From Kaistia sp. 32K (lineage in GTDB: Bacteria; Pseudomonadota; Alphaproteobacteria; Rhizobiales; Kaistiaceae), in contig NZ_AP024269.1 in assembly GCF_016629525.1 (NCBI RefSeq), positions 4,476,001-4,540,000 of the forward strand: 64,000 nucleotides of DNA. The letters run 5' to 3'. The notes beneath the pieces are model-generated. The model did not search any database. It worked only from the letters and a program-made list of their open reading frames with translations, and was not told the DNA's origin. Of the stretch, positions 1 to 8,982 are shown in pieces. The position numbers were made by a program, and so were the translations under genes. The stretch's first letter is position 1. Every line of letters begins with the position of its first letter.

Positions 1-107
1 GCGAGCGACGCCTGCCGCACCGCCCGGTGCGCACTGGCGCCGAGGCGATAGGAGACGCTGAGATTGCGGATTTCGAGCAGGGGTGAGGTGTTGCGCGGGT
101 CGGCCAT
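1..107 (-). CDS. ABC transporter ATP-binding protein (partial, N-terminus only)
   Basis: Only the first ~35 codons lie in the window; the gene continues past the left edge. The reading frame starts with M-A-D and continues LLEIRNLSVSYRLG, the usual first beta strand of a DppD/OppD-type ABC ATPase. Its ATG overlaps the stop of the upstream permease (TGATG), so it is translationally coupled to it. It would energise the peptide permeases encoded just upstream. Walker A and later motifs lie outside, so the call rests on the N-terminal strand and on operon context. Confidence 0.75.
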   Translation of the reverse strand, partial: MADPRNTSPLLEIRNLSVSYRLGASAHRAVRQASL

Positions 108-1021
108 CAGAACGTCTCGCCTCGTTTGCCGTCGAAGGACCGGGCGATGCGGTTGACCGAAATCACGGTGGCGGCGATGACGAGCCCCGGCATGGTGGTG
201 AGCCACCAGGCGTTGCGCATGTAGTCGCGCCCGCCGGCCACCAGCAGGCCCCATTCCGGCGACGGCGGCGGCGCGCCGAAGCCCAAGAAGCTGAGCGCGG
301 AGACGTTGAGGATGGCCATGCCGACTTCGAGCGTCGCGAGCACGAGAACCGCGCCCGCCGCATTCGGCACGACGTGGCGGAGCAGCAGATAGGGCGCGGA
401 AATGCCGGCGAAGCGGGTGACTTCGACATAGGGCAGATGGCGCACCTTGAGCACCTCGGAGCGCATCAGCCGAGCGAAGGCCGCGACCGAGCCGATGCCG
501 ACGGCGATCGCGATGTTGACCGTGCCGAAGCCGAGCGCGTTGATCACGGCGAGTGCGATCAGCAGCGTCGGCACCGCCAGCAGCACGTCGATGACGCGCA
601 TCAAGACGTCGTCGACCCAGCGGCCGAGATAGCCGGCCACCAGGCCGATGGCGGATCCCGCCACCAAGCCGACCAGCACGGCGGCGACCACGGCCCTGAC
701 GGTCTCGCCGGTGCCGTAGACGACGCGGGTGAAGAGGTCGCGCCCCATATGGTCGGTGCCGAACCAGTGCTCGAGGCTCGGCGCCAGCAGGCGCTTGGCG
801 CCGACGCCGCGCAGCGGATTGAGGTCGGTGAAGGACTGGGGCGACACGGCGGCGAGCAGCACCAGCAGGACCAGCACCCAGGCGACGACAAGGCCGGGTT
901 CGCGGATGCCGCGCCTGAGCGCGCGCCGGGCGAGATCCGATGCGCCGGCGAAGGCGGTCGTGCGCCATGGCGCCTTGGCGACGTGCCCGGAGGTCCGGGC
1001 GCCCTGATCGAGCGAGCTCAT
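107..1021 (-). CDS. Peptide/nickel-type ABC transporter permease, DppC family
   Basis: This 304-residue inner-membrane permease belongs to the DppC/OppC family that forms the second channel subunit of dipeptide/oligopeptide importers. A cytoplasmic N-terminus of ~40 residues precedes the first membrane segment. The family hallmark HWFGTDHMGRDLFTR follows at about residues 86-100, and an EAA-type coupling loop (EVTRFAGISAPYLLLRHVVP) lies near residue 200. The ATG overlaps the end of the DppB-like gene by 4 bases, and the stop overlaps the ATPase start, so binding protein, permeases and ATPase look like one operon. The substrate cannot be read from sequence; peptides, nickel chelates or opine-like compounds are all possible in this family. 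Confidence 0.93.
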   Translation of the reverse strand: MSSLDQGARTSGHVAKAPWRTTAFAGASDLARRALRRGIREPGLVVAWVLVLLVLLAAVSPQSFTDLNPLRGVGAKRLLAPSLEHWFGTDHMGRDLFTRVVYGTGETVRAVVAAVLVGLVAGSAIGLVAGYLGRWVDDVLMRVIDVLLAVPTLLIALAVINALGFGTVNIAIAVGIGSVAAFARLMRSEVLKVRHLPYVEVTRFAGISAPYLLLRHVVPNAAGAVLVLATLEVGMAILNVSALSFLGFGAPPPSPEWGLLVAGGRDYMRNAWWLTTMPGLVIAATVISVNRIARSFDGKRGETF

Positions 1022-1989
1022 CGCACGGTCCCCACGCTGTGGCTCGCGCGACCGGAGCCGATGTCGATCCGGGGATCGATCAGCGGATAGACGAGGTCGA
1101 CGAGGAAGTTGACGGTGACGTAGACGAGGGCGGCGAAGAGCACGGCGACCAGCACGACCGGCGTATCCTGATAGGTGACCGCCTTGACGGTGATCAGCCC
1201 GATGCCGGAGCGCGAGAACACGGTTTCCGCCACCACGGACCCGGCGATCAAATAGCCGCTGGTCGTCCCCATGGCGGTCACCACCGGCACCAGCGCGTTG
1301 CGAAGCGCATGGTGGAACAGGATGTGGCGGCGGCTGGCGCCGCGCGCCCGCGCCGTGTCGACATAGGCGCCGGAGAGCGCCGTGGTGAGGCCACGGATCA
1401 GCACCTGCGCGATGACGGCGCCGGCGGGAATGGCGAGGACGATGCCGGGCAGGATCAGGCTCTGGAAGCCGTCATTGCCGAGGCCGGGCAGCAGGTTCCA
1501 CTGGAACGAGACCACCTGCAGCAGCAACAGGCCGATCCAGAAGGACGGGACGGAGACGGCGAGCGCCGGCACCGACAACAGGAAATCGGCGAGCGGCTTC
1601 CAGCGCACCTGCACGGCCAGCAACGCCAGGGCAAAGCCGAACGCAAGCGCGAACACCAGCGCAACACCCGCGAGCTTCAGCGTCTCCGGCACGCCGGCAG
1701 CGAACACCCGCAGCGCGTCGCCGCCCGTCTGCGCGGAGACGCCGAAATCGCCATGCAGGGCCTGCCAGAGGGCACGGCCATATTGAACCAGCGCCGGCTG
1801 GTCGAGCCCCATCTCGGCGCGCAGCCGGTCGACGGCTTCCTGGTTGAAGCCCGCGCCGCCGGATTCCGCCCCGAGCTTGCTGAAGACCCGGTCGCCCGGC
1901 AGCACGAACAGCAGGAAGAACGTCGCCGTATAGGTCGCCCAGAGCACCAGCAACGCATGGGCGGCCCGCCGCAGGGTGTATCTCAACAC
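1018..1989 (-). CDS. Peptide/nickel-type ABC transporter permease, DppB family
   Basis: A 323-residue permease of the DppB/OppB family. It has an N-terminal membrane segment at about residues 9-30, a large periplasmic loop carrying the family pattern GLDQPALVQYGRALWQALHGD-like at ~60-80, and five further membrane segments. The EAA loop (YVDTARARGASRRHILFHHA) lies at about 208-227, where the ATPase docks. The length is normal for the family. It lies 78 bases downstream of the binding-protein gene and overlaps the DppC-like gene by 4 bases. Confidence 0.93.
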   Translation of the reverse strand: MLRYTLRRAAHALLVLWATYTATFFLLFVLPGDRVFSKLGAESGGAGFNQEAVDRLRAEMGLDQPALVQYGRALWQALHGDFGVSAQTGGDALRVFAAGVPETLKLAGVALVFALAFGFALALLAVQVRWKPLADFLLSVPALAVSVPSFWIGLLLLQVVSFQWNLLPGLGNDGFQSLILPGIVLAIPAGAVIAQVLIRGLTTALSGAYVDTARARGASRRHILFHHALRNALVPVVTAMGTTSGYLIAGSVVAETVFSRSGIGLITVKAVTYQDTPVVLVAVLFAALVYVTVNFLVDLVYPLIDPRIDIGSGRASHSVGTVR

Positions 1990-2067
1990 GCTATGTTCCA
2001 GCCCAGAAGGAGTGCCACGGGGAGGTGCAAAGGGAAGTGCGGGAGGCCGTTGGCCTCCCGCTTGGGA

Positions 2068-3693
2068 TCAGCGAGCGAGCCAGACGTCGTAGAGGATCTG
2101 GTTCGGGCCGCCGGTGCCGCCGGCGCCGAAGCTGGAGCCGTGGACGGCGGGTGCATGAAGCCAGAGCTGCACGGAATCGAAGATCGGCAGGCTGTAGGCC
2201 TCGTCGACAACCAGCGCCTGGATCTTCTCGACGATCTCGCCGCGCGCCTTCGGATCCACCGTCGCGCGCTGCTCGTCGAGCAGCACGTCGAGCGGATTGC
2301 CGGGCTCCAGCCACAGCCGATTGGCCGTCTTGGTCGAGAAGATCTGGCGGATGGCGTCGGGATCGGCGAGTTCGCGCGCCCAGCGATGCAGGTCGTAATC
2401 GCCCTTCAGGAGGGCCTCATCGAACGCGCCGGCCGTCAGCGGACGCAGCTTCAGCTCGACGCCGATATCGGCGAGCTCCTGCTGCACGACCTCGAGGAAG
2501 GCCTGGTTGGCGGGGGCTGCGAAGAACGACACGGTGATCGAGAGCCGCTGCCCGTCCTTCGCGCGCACGCCATCGCCGCCGACGACCCAGCCGGCCTTGT
2601 CGAGAATGGCGCGGCCGGCATCCGGATCGGGGCCGAGCTTGGCGGCCTGATCGAGGAAATAGCCGGAATTGGCGGTCAGAAGACCGGTCGCCGCCTTGTG
2701 GAAGCCGCTGAAGGCGAGGTCGACGATTTCCTGGCGGTTCAGGGTGATCTGCAGCGCGCGGCGAACCTCGCGATCCCGGAGCACCGGGCTCTTGGTGTTG
2801 ATGACGAGCTGCGTGGCGACGCCGTGATAGGGCGCGCTTTCCACCTCGAAGCCGGCCTTCTCAAGCGGCGCGATATCGTCGAAGCTGACGTTCTGGACGA
2901 GGTCCACCTGCCCGCTCTGCAGCGCGCCGCTGCGCACCGTGCCTTCCGGGATCACCCGGTAGACGACCTTGTCGAGATAGGCAGGGCCCTTGTGGGCGCG
3001 AAGCTCCGAGGCCCAATTGTAGTCCGGGCGCTTCACCAGCGTCGTCTGCTCGTTGAACACGACCTTGTCCAGCACGAACGGCCCGGTGCCGATGACGCCG
3101 GCGAAGCAGCGCTCGTCCGGCGTCTTCGCCAGCGTCGCCGCTGCGACGATGCCGAACTCGGCGGCGGAGGTCGCCTGCAGGAAGGCGACGTTCGGCGCTT
3201 CGAACTGGATGCGGATGGTGTAGGGATCGTCCAGCGTCACGCTGGTGATGCCGCGCAGCGCCGCCGCCCCGGTGGCGCCCGGGATCTTCGACAGCGTCTC
3301 GATGTTGCGTTTGACGATATCGGCGTCGAACTTGCTGCCGTCGCTGAAGGTCACGTCATCGCGCAGGTGGAAGACGTAGGTGGTGGCGTCGTCGGAGATC
3401 TCCCAGGACTTGGCCAGCCAGGGCACGATCTTGGTCGGATCCGAGTAGCTCTGGTCGGTCAGGGAATCGACGAGCTGGCGACCGTCGACCGAGCCGTAGC
3501 CGTAATTGTTCTGCTGCGGATCGATGCAGTCCGCCTGGCGCTGCAGGCCGACGGTCAGCGTTCCGCCCGGCTTCGGATCGCCATGCGCTAAGGCGGCCTG
3601 GCTCATGGACGCGGCCAGCAGGGTCGAGCCGGCCAGCGTTAAAAATGCCCGGCGCAGCACGGAAGAGCGCGGATTTTTGTCCAACGCAGTCAT
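2068..3693 (-). CDS. Extracellular solute-binding protein, family 5 (peptide/nickel class)
   Basis: This 541-residue periplasmic binding protein is the substrate receptor of the importer encoded downstream. It begins with an Arg-Arg-containing signal peptide (LRRAFLTLAGSTLLAASMSQ) ending in ALA at about residue 36. The mature start (DPKPGGTLTVGLQ) and the region VPWLAKSWEISDDATTYVF are typical of SBP family 5. Later family features include GTGPFVLDK and RREVRRALQ-like patterns. Length is normal. Ligand specificity is unknown. The nearby FAD oxidoreductase could act on an imported amine or amino-acid derivative, but that is only contextual. Confidence 0.93.
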   Translation of the reverse strand: MTALDKNPRSSVLRRAFLTLAGSTLLAASMSQAALAHGDPKPGGTLTVGLQRQADCIDPQQNNYGYGSVDGRQLVDSLTDQSYSDPTKIVPWLAKSWEISDDATTYVFHLRDDVTFSDGSKFDADIVKRNIETLSKIPGATGAAALRGITSVTLDDPYTIRIQFEAPNVAFLQATSAAEFGIVAAATLAKTPDERCFAGVIGTGPFVLDKVVFNEQTTLVKRPDYNWASELRAHKGPAYLDKVVYRVIPEGTVRSGALQSGQVDLVQNVSFDDIAPLEKAGFEVESAPYHGVATQLVINTKSPVLRDREVRRALQITLNRQEIVDLAFSGFHKAATGLLTANSGYFLDQAAKLGPDPDAGRAILDKAGWVVGGDGVRAKDGQRLSITVSFFAAPANQAFLEVVQQELADIGVELKLRPLTAGAFDEALLKGDYDLHRWARELADPDAIRQIFSTKTANRLWLEPGNPLDVLLDEQRATVDPKARGEIVEKIQALVVDEAYSLPIFDSVQLWLHAPAVHGSSFGAGGTGGPNQILYDVWLAR

Positions 3694-4138
3694 ACTTGAT
3701 GTCCTTGTTTCTGGCTGCGCAGGTGGATGCCCCCGGAGCGCAATAGTCTACTAAGTCTATCGACTTTGTAATGAAATAAGGAGGCACGCGGCGCGTCAAG
3801 CGGCGGGCCGGCGCCGCTCGATTTTGTTTGACCACGAACAGAAAGAAACGGTCGTCAAAGCCGGGGGAAGGAAAAGCCCGGCACCCAAGCGGGGCGTCCA
3901 CGCAGGCAGATTGTCGCCCCAGCGTTTCAAAATAAAAACGCGCCACAAAGGGTCCGGCGAGGCACTGGAGGCGCGCCGGCAAGGCTTCCACGCAAGGTCC
4001 GGCCGCCGACCCGCGCGCCAGCGGCGAATCCGAGTCGGCCGCACGACCGAATCCATTCCGATGGGGCCTCGCCGGCATCGGGCATCGCCGTCCAGGGCGG
4101 AAGCCGGTCCTCGCGCCCCCGCTGGCGGAGTTCCGGCG
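3694..4138. other. Intergenic region upstream of the family 5 binding protein
   Basis: No supported gene. The part next to the binding-protein start is relatively AT-rich and holds a short palindrome, AAGTC-tatc-GACTT at 3753-3766, about 60 bases before the ATG. It could be an operator for the transporter operon. The left part is GC-rich and has only shadow reading frames. Confidence 0.4.
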
Positions 4139-5179
4139 CTACCTCCCGAGGCCGAGAATGTCCTCGGCGCAAAGTCGACCCAATAGCGGCGCAAGGATCA
4201 CGCCCGGGTGAGCGACCAGCGCATACAGGCCTTCGATCTTTCCGGCAAAACCGCGGAGAGGCGTTCCATCCCCGGTCATCGGACGTTGCGCGGCGCCAAT
4301 GGAGAGAAGAGGCAGCGGCGCCGCGACGCCAAGCAAATGGGCGACGGCGGCGGCGGTCTGCGCGGCAAGCGCGGGAAGGCCGGCGGCGCCCTCTTCCGGA
4401 TAGTCGGCAGCCGAAACGAGGCCGCCCCCCAAGGCTTGGCGCAGCTCGAGATCCTGCGCGCAGAGCAGGTGGCGAAGGACGTTGGCCCCAGCAGCCAATC
4501 GAACCAGGACCGCCGGCGACCCATGGATCGGCAGGTCCAAATCCACCGTCTGAGCGAGCTGGCGCGCGCCGTGGCCATTGGCGAGCACGACGAGATCCGC
4601 CGGGAGCGTCTGCCCTTCCACCCGGACACCGGTGATCCGGTCTCCTGCGGTCTCGATTGCCTCAACCGTTCCGTGGCGGATGCACGCACCGGCGGCCTGC
4701 GCGCCTGCGGCCAGCTGGCGGGCAAGGATGGCCGGCTCCAGGGCAAAGTCGTCGGGCGCCCAAGCGGCAAGACGCGGCGGCGCGGCAAGTGCCGGCTCCT
4801 TTTCGGCGGTCTGGCTGCGCGAAAGAGCCTCCATCCGTGTGCCGGCCGCGCGGTGCTCGGCGATCATCGCCCCCGTTTCATCCTCGGTAGCGCCCCAGAG
4901 AAGCGCCCCGCGCGCAGCAATCGGCAAGGAACCAAGGTCGCGCTCCAAGCGGGCGAACGCCTCCAGCGCCTTCAGCCTCAGGGCAAAGGCCTCGGGGTCA
5001 CTGGACGGCGTGCTCGCGCTGGCGCCGACCCATCCAAACGATAAGGCGGTCGCCGTGGCGCCGGAGGCAGGCGAGCTCTCCATCAGCGTGACTTCCCCGC
5101 CGGCCTTCGCGAGATGCCACGCCGCCGAAGCGCCCATGACGCCGCCGCCGACGACGATGATCCTGCCCTTGCCTGTCAT
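4139..5179 (-). CDS. FAD-dependent oxidoreductase, DAO/glycine-oxidase family
   Basis: This 346-residue flavoprotein has an N-terminal Rossmann dinucleotide-binding motif (IIVVGGGVMGASAAWHLAKA, glycines near residues 10-15), followed by the acidic ribose-binding end of strand two (LMES). A second FAD-contact segment is VVLANGHGARQLA, and the C-terminal GLYALVAHPGVILAPLLG pattern is typical of DAO-fold amine and D-amino-acid oxidases. Likely chemistry is oxidative deamination or demethylation of an amine or amino acid, with oxygen or a carrier as acceptor. I chose the ATG at 5179; a TTG at 5203 would add eight residues, and neither has a strong ribosome site. It is co-oriented with the peptide importer. 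Confidence 0.85.
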   Translation of the reverse strand: MTGKGRIIVVGGGVMGASAAWHLAKAGGEVTLMESSPASGATATALSFGWVGASASTPSSDPEAFALRLKALEAFARLERDLGSLPIAARGALLWGATEDETGAMIAEHRAAGTRMEALSRSQTAEKEPALAAPPRLAAWAPDDFALEPAILARQLAAGAQAAGACIRHGTVEAIETAGDRITGVRVEGQTLPADLVVLANGHGARQLAQTVDLDLPIHGSPAVLVRLAAGANVLRHLLCAQDLELRQALGGGLVSAADYPEEGAAGLPALAAQTAAAVAHLLGVAAPLPLLSIGAAQRPMTGDGTPLRGFAGKIEGLYALVAHPGVILAPLLGRLCAEDILGLGR

Positions 5180-6012
5180 GATGTCGATTGGAGCCTGTTG
5201 CAAATTCGCGGGTTTCGCCGCTTTTAACTCTGCCTGCGCCCTTTCTTCCAGCGCCGGCCCTCACGCGCAAACGGATCGAGATTCAGCGCCTTGCTCCGGC
5301 GTCGAAGACATCCGGCCTATTCCAAGGCAAAGTCCATGGAGGCAAGGGGATAGTGAGCCGGATAAATCGGCGTCCAGTCCGTGGCCGTTGCACCGTTTCG
5401 AAATTGTCGATCTGAGGAAAATTGGGGCCGTCGGGTGCTTTGATCGCAGGTCCAAGTCGAAGCGATCGAGGCCGTCAATCCAGCGGCGGCATCTGGCTGC
5501 AACCCCGACCATATCCCGCGTTGCCTGTGCTGGCCGGTACTCTTGTGGCATGCTTTGGCAAGTGAAAGGACACTGCCTCAAGTGCCTATACTTGCGTAGC
5601 GCATCCTTGCATCGATTTTTATTAGTATTGATTCAAACAGCTAGGCTATCATCACAACCCTTGGTTGACAACCGATCGATCGAGCAGTTGCCGGACCCGA
5701 AAGCGCCATCCTAGGGTGGTGCGATAGGGGGTGTGCGAGGCCATCTTTCGATGCGCCGTCCCGCGGTTTCGATCCGGACAATGCGCGGGAATCCGCGTCC
5801 AACGGCTTTCGTTCCGCTGTCGCCGGGATGATCTCGCCGAAAGGTTGCTCCTCGCCGAAGGAGCGGCGCCGTCCGGCGCCCGAAACGTCAAAATCCATTT
5901 CCCCTGAGCTCCGACAGCGAGGCAGGCGGAACACGCCAGCCTTCGATGTTGGCTCCAGCGCGTCGCCCCGGGCGGCGATCCGATCGGTTTGCCTGCGTTG
6001 TCGAGGGGGCAC
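5180..6012. other. Long intergenic region between the FAD oxidoreductase and porin genes
   Basis: About 830 bases between divergently oriented genes. Short frames exist but none has convincing composition or a family match. An AT-rich island at about 5590-5660 is the likeliest place for the porin promoter, which would leave a 5' leader of over 300 bases before the porin ATG. No tRNA or inverted-repeat element is evident. Confidence 0.4.
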
Positions 6013-7266
6013 ATGGCGCATTCCAAGAAATATCTGGCGAAGCTCGTCGCGGCGGTCGGCCTGATCGCGGCCGGGAGCGGACACGCCGTCGCGAACGGCG
6101 TCGAGACAAACCGGCAATGTCCCGTCCAGGACAAGGGCTACCTCTGGGTCGAGGCGCTGAAGACCTGCATCAAGCCCGGCGGCTATCTCTGGGGCGAGGT
6201 CTATTCGAACCGCTATACCGACTATCCCTCGGACGCGTCCAAGGTCTACGGCATCGCGACGCTCGGCCTGACCCTCGGCACCACGACCGAGCTGGGTCTT
6301 GGCGGGCCGCTGACGACGACGACCGACATACGCTTCCAGTATCGCGGCGCCGAGCCCTATTCGGGCGGACCGTCGGAATTCCAGTTCGAGCCGCAGACGA
6401 TCACCGCCGCATGGGCCGGCGCGACCGTCGGCTGGCGCGACTCGTTCTTCGATTTCTATGGCAATGCCAATGTCCAGGGCACCGATCCGGCGACGATCGG
6501 CGACAGCACCAGCCTGCCGCTGGTCGCCTATACCGCCACCCTGCCGCACGGCTTCGCCGCGACGCTCTCGATCGAGCAGGGCAATTATCGCGGCGGCGGC
6601 ATCGACCCCGCCGATGCCAATTCGCCGTTCGCCTATGAGCAGAACTCGTCCAAGCCGGACATCATCGGCGCGCTGGGCCAGACGACCGATTGGGGCCGCT
6701 ATCAAGTCTCGGGCGCCCTGCACCGGATCGAGATCAACGGCACGACGCAGACCGGCGGCGACTACCCGTCGACCTGGGGCTATGCCGTGCAGGGCGGCGT
6801 CATGATCAACCTTCCCATGATCGCCGCGAACGATTCGCTCTACCTGCAGAGCGCCTATGTCGACGGCGCCATCACCTATCTCGGCCTCGTCAATCCGAGC
6901 GGCGATTTCGCGCCGCCGGATGCCTATTACAGCGCCGCGAACGGTCTCTCCCGCGTGACCGGCTGGAACGTCACGGCGCAATACCTCCACAACTGGACGC
7001 CGACGCTCAATTCGGCGGTCTTCGGCGGCTACGCGAACTTCAAGCTTCATGACGAGGTCGCCAAGGCCACCTACGGCGGCTCCGGCGGCGACAATTTCAA
7101 CATCGGCGCTAATCTCGTCTGGTCGCCGACAAGCAACACCTCGCTCGTCGCGCAGTACATCTACAATTACTACGCGGCCAACGACTATGTGAACACATCG
7201 AATGGCCTGCCACAGTCATCACAAAAGGCGCACGAGCTGTTGCTGATGGCGCAATACACGTTCTGA
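6013..7266 (+). CDS. Outer-membrane porin, alphaproteobacterial (Omp2b/RopA-like) family
   Basis: A 417-residue porin with a cleavable signal peptide ([17 protein letters not shown]). Near the mature N-terminus it has a Cys-containing segment ([10 protein letters not shown]...[11 protein letters not shown]) that is diagnostic for the Hyphomicrobiales porin family; the two Cys probably form a disulfide. The rest alternates polar and aromatic residues as expected for a 16-strand barrel, and it ends in the outer-membrane C-terminal Phe (MAQYTF). The ATG at 6013 follows a GAGGGGGC ribosome site; an ATG at 5989 would disrupt the signal peptide. It lies 130 bases before gadB with a hairpin between them. 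Confidence 0.92.
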   Translation: MAHSKKYLAKLVAAVGLIAAGSGHAVANGVETNRQCPVQDKGYLWVEALKTCIKPGGYLWGEVYSNRYTDYPSDASKVYGIATLGLTLGTTTELGLGGPLTTTTDIRFQYRGAEPYSGGPSEFQFEPQTITAAWAGATVGWRDSFFDFYGNANVQGTDPATIGDSTSLPLVAYTATLPHGFAATLSIEQGNYRGGGIDPADANSPFAYEQNSSKPDIIGALGQTTDWGRYQVSGALHRIEINGTTQTGGDYPSTWGYAVQGGVMINLPMIAANDSLYLQSAYVDGAITYLGLVNPSGDFAPPDAYYSAANGLSRVTGWNVTAQYLHNWTPTLNSAVFGGYANFKLHDEVAKATYGGSGGDNFNIGANLVWSPTSNTSLVAQYIYNYYAANDYVNTSNGLPQSSQKAHELLLMAQYTF

Positions 7267-7271
7267 TCCGG

Positions 7272-7299
7272 CGGCTCCGGCTTTCCCAAGCCGGAGCCG
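7272..7299 (+). terminator. Hairpin after the porin gene
   Basis: A 12-bp perfect stem (CGGCTCCGGCTT / AAGCCGGAGCCG) with the 4-base loop TCCC starts five bases after the porin stop. No clear T-run follows, so it may stabilise the mRNA 3' end or weakly attenuate read-through into gadB rather than act as a full intrinsic terminator. Confidence 0.6.
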
Positions 7300-7396
7300 T
7301 CGTCTGCAAGGGGGCCCCCGGAAAGTCTCCGATCCCGAAGAACGGGATCCCCCCGATACCAAAGCGGCGACACCAATCCTGTCCTGGGAGATTATT

Positions 7397-8803
7397 GTGA
7401 CAGAAAGCAAATCAAGCGCCTCGGTGCGCGGCGATATTCTCGACGACATCTATGCGTCGGAAGATCTCTCGCTGCGTCTGCCGAAGTCAGGCTTCCCGCT
7501 TCTCGAGCGGGAGCCGCGCCACGTCTTCGCGGCGGTACGCGACGAGCTGATGCTCGACGGCAATTCGCGCCAGAACCTGGCGACGTTCTGCCAGACCTGG
7601 GTCGACGACGAGATCCGCGACCTGATGGCGCTGTCGATCGACAAGAACATGATCGACAAGGACGAATATCCGCAGACGGCCGAGATCGAGGCGCGCTGCG
7701 TCGCGATGATCGCCGATCTGTGGAATTCGCCGGATCCGACCGGCACGCTCGGCTGCTCCACCGTCGGCTCGTCGGAAGCGGCGATGCTCGGCGGCCTGGC
7801 GCTCAAGTGGCAGTGGCGCAAGAAGCGCCTCGCCGAAGGCAAGCCGACCGACAAGCCGAACCTGATCTGCGGCCCCGTGCAGATCTGCTGGCACAAGTTC
7901 GCGCGCTATTTCGACGTCGAACTGCGCGAGATCCCGCTCGAGGGCGACCGGCTGATCATGAGCCCGGAAGAGGTGCTGAAGCGCGTCGACGAGAACACGA
8001 TCGGCGTCGTGCCGACCATGGGCGTCACCTTCACCTGTCAGTACGAGCCGGTGAAGGCGGTGCATGACGCGCTCGACAAGCTGCAGGCGGAGACCGGTCT
8101 CGACATCCCGATCCATGTCGACGGCGCCTCCGGCGGCTTCCTCGCCCCGTTCTGCGCCCCGGACATCCCCTGGGACTTCCGCCTGCCCCGCGTAAAGTCG
8201 ATCAATTCGTCCGGCCACAAGTTCGGCCTCGCTCCGCTCGGCGCGGGTTGGATCGTCTGGCGCGAGAAGACCGACCTGCCCGAGGAACTGATCTTCAACG
8301 TCAACTATCTCGGCGGCAACATGCCGACCTTCGCGTTGAACTTCTCCCGCCCCGGCGGCCAGGTGATCGCGCAGTACTACAACTTCATCCGCCTCGGCCG
8401 CGAAGGCTACGCCAAGGTCCAGAACGCCTGCTACGCGACCGCGCAGTATCTCGCCCGCGAGATCGGCGCGCTCGGCCCGTTCGAGATCCTGTTCGACGGC
8501 AACAGCCAGGACGGAATTCCGGCGCTGTGCTGGAAACTGAAGGATGCGAACGGCATCGGCGGCTACACGCTGTACGACCTCGCCGATCGCCTGCGCAGCC
8601 GCGGCTGGCAGGTGCCGGCCTATTCCATGCCGGCCGACCGGCAGGATTTGGTGATCCAGCGCATCCTGGTGCGCCATGGCGTCAGCCTCGACCTCGCGTC
8701 GCTGCTGCTCGACGACATGCGCCGCGCGATCGACTTCTTCGCCAAACACCCGGTGGTGAAGCCGCTGACATCCGATGAGGCGAGCGGCTTCAACCACAAC
8801 TGA
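7397..8803 (+). CDS. gadB: Glutamate decarboxylase
   Basis: This 468-residue PLP enzyme converts glutamate to GABA and CO2, consuming a cytoplasmic proton. Length and motifs match GadA/GadB of Escherichia coli (466 residues): an N-terminal helix with [27 protein letters not shown] for cofactor phosphate binding, IHVDGASGG with the PLP-stacking Asp, and [16 protein letters not shown] with the Schiff-base lysine at K275. The C-terminus ends in His-Asn, recalling the pH-responsive C-terminal tail with an aldimine-forming His in E. coli GadB. The start is GTG at 7397, preceded by GGGAG. It heads a gadB-gadC-glsA run. Confidence 0.96.
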   Translation: MTESKSSASVRGDILDDIYASEDLSLRLPKSGFPLLEREPRHVFAAVRDELMLDGNSRQNLATFCQTWVDDEIRDLMALSIDKNMIDKDEYPQTAEIEARCVAMIADLWNSPDPTGTLGCSTVGSSEAAMLGGLALKWQWRKKRLAEGKPTDKPNLICGPVQICWHKFARYFDVELREIPLEGDRLIMSPEEVLKRVDENTIGVVPTMGVTFTCQYEPVKAVHDALDKLQAETGLDIPIHVDGASGGFLAPFCAPDIPWDFRLPRVKSINSSGHKFGLAPLGAGWIVWREKTDLPEELIFNVNYLGGNMPTFALNFSRPGGQVIAQYYNFIRLGREGYAKVQNACYATAQYLAREIGALGPFEILFDGNSQDGIPALCWKLKDANGIGGYTLYDLADRLRSRGWQVPAYSMPADRQDLVIQRILVRHGVSLDLASLLLDDMRRAIDFFAKHPVVKPLTSDEASGFNHN

Positions 8804-8824
8804 CTTCAACACCCTGCATCGAAG

Positions 8825-8855
8825 CCCCCCGCGACGTCCCCGTCGTCGCGGGGGG
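8825..8855 (+). promoter_or_regulatory. Strong hairpin between gadB and gadC
   Basis: A 12-bp perfect GC stem (CCCCCCGCGACG / CGTCGCGGGGGG) closes a 7-base loop in the 179-base gadB-gadC spacer. It is not followed by T residues, so an mRNA-stabilising or attenuating role that sets a higher gadB than gadC level is more likely than full termination. Confidence 0.6.
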
Positions 8856-8982
8856 CCGCGGCGGGTGACGAAGCCATCCCGGTGGGCAGATCGGACACAT
8901 GGACAGATCGGACCGGGCCGCATCGCGGCGTGAGCGTCGCTGAACGCGCCGGTTCTTAACCGATGAGTGGCTGGAGGCTACT

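Noticed and set aside
940..3591. 883-codon plus-strand frame across the peptide-importer genes
   Set aside because: It is the GC-driven antisense shadow of the DppB-like permease and binding-protein genes; its Arg/Asp/His-rich sequence has no domain pattern.
3356..4078. 240-codon minus-strand frame overlapping the binding-protein start
   Set aside because: Its C-terminal half is the out-of-frame shadow of the binding-protein gene, and the N-terminal half has no domain.
5261..5581. 106-codon minus-strand frame upstream of the porin
   Set aside because: No ribosome site, no recognisable domain and composition unlike the neighbouring genes.
5641..7050. 469-codon minus-strand frame opposite the porin
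   Set aside because: Composition is typical of an antisense frame; the plus-strand porin has signal peptide, family motif and C-terminal Phe.
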